Both the position numbers and the translations under genes were made by a program. The notes under the pieces were generated by a model. The model was given only the letters and a program-made list of their open reading frames with translations, searched no databases and was not told where the DNA came from. From Actinomycetota bacterium (GTDB lineage Bacteria > Actinomycetota > Thermoleophilia > Solirubrobacterales > 70-9): a stretch of DNA of 57,939 nucleotides. Location: positions 1-57,939 of the forward strand of contig VGBV01000002.1 in NCBI GenBank assembly GCA_016870325.1. The letters are read 5' to 3'. Positions 55,133-57,939 of the stretch are shown piece by piece; within the stretch, counting starts at the first letter, position 1; every line of letters starts with the position of its first letter.

Positions 55133-57427
55133 TCAGGCGCCCGGGGTGACGCGGTAGGCGTCGAAGACCGCATCGAGGTTGCGAAGCCGGCTGATGCACT
55201 GCTTGAGCTGGTCGGTGTCCCCGACCTCGACCACGAAGCGGTTCTTGACCATCGGGTGCTTGGTCGCGCAGCGGGCCTCGAGGATGTTGATGCCGGCCTC
55301 GGCGAAGGTGCGCGAGAGGTCCTCGAGCAGGCGGGTGCGATCCCAGGCGTCCACCTGCAGCTCGACCCGGTATCCGGCCTCGTTGTCTCCGCCCCAGCTG
55401 ACCTCGGTGAAGCGCTCGGGCGCCTTCTTCAGCGCCTCGACGTTGCGGCAGTCGGCGCGGTGCACGGTGATCCCGCGGCCGAGCGAGACGTAGCCGACGA
55501 TCTCGTCGCCGGGGACCGGCCGGCAGCACTTGGCGAGGCGGACGGCGACTTCGTCGACGCCCTTGACCTCGATCCCGAAGCTGGTCGCCTCCTTGACCCG
55601 GCGCTGGCGCTCGTCGGTTCCCTTGATCAGACCCTCGGCGGGCTGCTCCTCCTCCACCGCCTCGCCGCGCTTGAGGCGCTGCATCACCTTGTTGGCGACG
55701 ACCTTGGTCGAGATCTTGGACTCGCCGATCGCGATGTAGAAGTCCTCGGCCCTGCGGAAGCCCATCTCGCGGATCACATCGACGAGCAGCGGCGAGCCGG
55801 CGACCTTTGAGTGCGGCAGCCCGCGCTTCTTCAGCGCCTCGGCGAGCGCCTCGCGGCCCCTGCGCTCGGCGTCGTCGCGGCCCTCGCGCTGGAACCAGGC
55901 GCGGATCTTGTTGCGCGCGCGCGAGGTGCGCACCAACTTCAACCAATCGCGCGAAGGGCCGCGGCCCTGCTTCGCTGCCATCACCTCGACGATGTCGCCG
56001 CTGCGCAGCGTGTAGTGCAGGGGGACGATCTTGCCGTTGACCTTGGCGCCGACGCAGCGGTGGCCGACGTCGGTGTGGATCGAGTAGGCGAAGTCGAGCG
56101 GCGTCGAGCCGGCTGAGAGGTTCTTGACCTCCCCCTTCGGTGTGAACACGAAGACCTCGTCCTCGAACAGATCCACCTTGAGGGCCTCGAGGAAGCGCTT
56201 CGGGTCCGCCTCCTTCTCGTTCTCCAGCAGCTGGCGCAGCCAGGTCATCTTCTCGCGGCCCGGCACGCCCTCGACCGAGCCCTCCTTGTAGATCACGTGC
56301 GCCGCGATCCCGTACTCCGCCAGGTCGTGCATCTCCTGGGTGCGGATCTGGATCTCGAGCGGCCTGCCCTCGGGCCCGATCACCGTCGTGTGCAGGGCCT
56401 GGTACATGTTCGCCTTGGGCATCGCGATGAAGTCCTTGAAGCGGCCCGGCAGGGGCTTCCAGAGCGAATGGATGATCCCGATCGCCCCGTAGCAGTCCTT
56501 GACCGAGCCGACCAGGACCCGCATCGCGGTCAGGTCGAAGATCTCATTGAACTCCCGCCCCTTGCGGGTCATCTTCGTGTAGATCGAGTAGAAGTGCTTG
56601 GCGCGGCCCGAGATCTCGGCCTCGATGCCGACCTCGCCCAGCTCCTCGGCCAGGAACCTGCCCGCGTCGTCGACGTAGGTCTCGCGCTCGACGCGCTGCT
56701 GGGCGACCAGATCCTTGATCTCCTCGTACTTGCGGGGGTGCAGCGTCGCGAAGGCAAGGTCCTCGAGCTCCCACTTGATCGCGTGGATCCCCAGCCGGTG
56801 CGCGAGCGGCGCGAAGATCTCGATCGTCTCGCGCGCCTTCTCCTGCTGCTTCTGCTTCGGCAGGGCGCCGAGCGTGCGCATGTTGTGGAGGCGATCGGCC
56901 AGCTTGATCAGGATCACCCTGACGTCGGTGGCCATCGCCACCATCATCTTCCGGTAGTTCTCCGCCTGGCGCTCGTCGCGGCTCTTGAAGGTGATCTCGG
57001 TCAGCTTGGTGACGCCGTCCACGAGCTGGGCGACCTCGTCGCCGAACTGCTCGCGCACCTGCTCGAGACTGGCGCTCGTGTCCTCGACCGTGTCGTGCAG
57101 GAGCGCGGAGCAGAGCGTGGCGGTGTCGAGCCGCAGGCCGGCGCAGATCCGGGCCACGCCGAGCGGATGGGTGATGAAGTCCTCGCCGGACTTGCGCTCC
57201 TGCCCCTCGTGGCTCTCGCAGGCGAAGGCGAAGGCGCGCTCGATCTCGTCGCGCTCGTCGGGCTCCGTCGGATCGATCGCGTGCTCCTGCATGACGGCGA
57301 AGAGGTCGCCCAGCAGGGCGCGCTGCTCGGCCGTCAGGTCGCGCGTGATCGCGTCGGCGCGCGGCGGACTGCCGGCCTCCGGAGTCTCGCCGACGCGCAG
57401 GTGCCCCCCGCGGTCGTCGTCCCTCAG
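55133..57427 (-). CDS. relA: Bifunctional (p)ppGpp synthetase/hydrolase RelA/SpoT
   Basis: 764 residues from the proposed CTG 57427; the first canonical start is ATG 57292 (719 residues). The hydrolase HD domain has the metal motif HDTVEDT and THPLGVARICAGL. The synthetase domain has GRFKDFIAMPKANMYQALHTTV, of the RFKD class seen in bifunctional enzymes. TGS (VFVFTPKGEVKNLSAGSTPLDFAY), a helical region with the conserved CCRPVPGDEIVGY, and a C-terminal ACT domain follow. The ATG would cut the first helix; CTG overlaps the recJ stop as CTGA. Confidence 0.94.
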   Translation of the reverse strand: MRDDDRGGHLRVGETPEAGSPPRADAITRDLTAEQRALLGDLFAVMQEHAIDPTEPDERDEIERAFAFACESHEGQERKSGEDFITHPLGVARICAGLRLDTATLCSALLHDTVEDTSASLEQVREQFGDEVAQLVDGVTKLTEITFKSRDERQAENYRKMMVAMATDVRVILIKLADRLHNMRTLGALPKQKQQEKARETIEIFAPLAHRLGIHAIKWELEDLAFATLHPRKYEEIKDLVAQQRVERETYVDDAGRFLAEELGEVGIEAEISGRAKHFYSIYTKMTRKGREFNEIFDLTAMRVLVGSVKDCYGAIGIIHSLWKPLPGRFKDFIAMPKANMYQALHTTVIGPEGRPLEIQIRTQEMHDLAEYGIAAHVIYKEGSVEGVPGREKMTWLRQLLENEKEADPKRFLEALKVDLFEDEVFVFTPKGEVKNLSAGSTPLDFAYSIHTDVGHRCVGAKVNGKIVPLHYTLRSGDIVEVMAAKQGRGPSRDWLKLVRTSRARNKIRAWFQREGRDDAERRGREALAEALKKRGLPHSKVAGSPLLVDVIREMGFRRAEDFYIAIGESKISTKVVANKVMQRLKRGEAVEEEQPAEGLIKGTDERQRRVKEATSFGIEVKGVDEVAVRLAKCCRPVPGDEIVGYVSLGRGITVHRADCRNVEALKKAPERFTEVSWGGDNEAGYRVELQVDAWDRTRLLEDLSRTFAEAGINILEARCATKHPMVKNRFVVEVGDTDQLKQCISRLRNLDAVFDAYRVTPGA

Positions 57428-57939
57428 CTGCTGGGTGCCTTGCTTTGCAGGAATCGCTTGCCCTCCTCGTGCCTGGCGACGCAGGCAGCGTATGCCCGCG
57501 ACCGCTCCAGCTGGGTCCGCTCCGAGGATACGACCCGCAGGCCGCGTTCGGCGCCATCGCCCCCCCACTCGCAGAGGCCGAGCTCGCTCAGCACGGCGAC
57601 GGCGCGGGCCGAGGTCTCCGGGGTGCGGGGATGCTCGCCCGCGCCGGCGAGCAGGCCGGCCAGATCCGCACCCGCGGCCTCGCCCCCGCCCTTGATCAGC
57701 AGCCGCCAGACCTGGCCGGCCGGGCCGCGGGGCTCCCACTCGAGCGCCAGGCAGTTCGCCGCGAGCGCGGCCTCGGCGGGGCCCCAGGCCAAGTGCAGGT
57801 ATCCCGGGCCCTCCGCGCCCTCGCCGGCCTCGGCGAGCGCCGCCATCGCCTCAAGCTCGGCGAACGGCGGCGGGTCGACGAGCACCACGTGCCGAAAGCG
57901 GGCGGCGGCGGCGGGGCGGCGCGCGAGCGCGCCCCAGTC
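57424..57939 (-). CDS. recJ: 3' end of recJ, single-strand DNA exonuclease
   Basis: 172 residues running in from the window end, without a start. HVVLVDPPPFAELEAMAALA, HLAWGPAEAALAANCLALEW, a winged region with SARAVAVLSELGLCEW and the final LERSRAYAACVARHEEGKRF resemble the C-terminal domain of actinobacterial RecJ. It has no DHH catalytic motifs because those lie outside the window. Being directly upstream of relA on the same strand also fits. The identification rests on the C-terminal domain pattern alone. Confidence 0.65.
   Translation of the reverse strand, partial: DWGALARRPAAAARFRHVVLVDPPPFAELEAMAALAEAGEGAEGPGYLHLAWGPAEAALAANCLALEWEPRGPAGQVWRLLIKGGGEAAGADLAGLLAGAGEHPRTPETSARAVAVLSELGLCEWGGDGAERGLRVVSSERTQLERSRAYAACVARHEEGKRFLQSKAPSS

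Overview
The window is a high-GC, densely coded chromosomal segment with many short stop/start overlaps and frequent GTG and TTG starts. An actinobacterial-type integration host factor, a CysO-like sulfur carrier, the order rpsO-pnp-M16 peptidase-dapB, and two families of small secreted repeat proteins point to an actinobacterium, most likely of the Thermoleophilia/Solirubrobacterales type. The assignment rests on gene content and style only; there is no rRNA to confirm it. I see no phage, insertion sequence with transposase, CRISPR array or replication origin.

Layout. 1-2406: the 5' end of a minus-strand gene (possibly ftsK) and a divergent OmpR-type response regulator/histidine kinase pair. 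2403-7171 (minus): dapB, an amidase, dapA and ribonuclease J. 7529-15917 (minus): translation and RNA genes rbfA, nrnA, truB, ribF, rpsO, two thiol-redox genes, pnp and an M16 peptidase; two decayed relics of a secreted-protein family lie antisense in its gaps (7185-7496 and 11200-11490). 15979-20850 (minus): rimP-nusA-infB and a DUF503 gene, behind a clear promoter and a leader terminator that looks like an attenuator. 21034-21073 is a perfect 40-bp palindrome. 21083-24569 (minus): dtd, a TPR protein, coaBC, rpoZ, gmk and mihF. 24636-34247 (minus): a complete pyrimidine operon pyrR-pyrB-pyrC-(isochorismatase-like)-carA-carB-pyrK-pyrD with a PyrR-binding leader. 34358-35344: ribonuclease Z.

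35431-42601 is accessory and metabolic: a frameshifted zinc-ribbon membrane protein, a frameshifted APC permease, a universal-stress protein, an acyl-CoA-dehydrogenase-fold enzyme that lacks the usual catalytic Glu, a DUF1989-GcvT fusion, a 167-bp inverted-repeat element and a flavin reductase. Then come tRNA-Arg(CCG), a SnoaL-like protein, a nucleotide-sugar pair (rfbF/rfbG-like), and a SAM-I riboswitch controlling a threonine-synthase-family gene followed by a CysO-like sulfur carrier. 46766-57939: CorA, an HNH endonuclease, two HIT proteins, a phosphohexomutase, a metallo-beta-lactamase-fold protein, a lipid-kinase-like protein, two secreted proteins, bifunctional RelA/SpoT, and the 3' end of recJ.

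Most novel signal. The riboswitch-thrC-cysO locus (44946-46675) pairs a PLP enzyme of the O-phosphohomoserine family with a sulfur-carrier protein under SAM control. That is the regulation expected for homocysteine/methionine synthesis rather than threonine synthesis. It suggests a protein-thiocarboxylate route to homocysteine, analogous to CysM/CysO for cysteine. The second is the ACAD-fold/DUF1989-GcvT/flavin-reductase locus, a candidate unassigned catabolic system.
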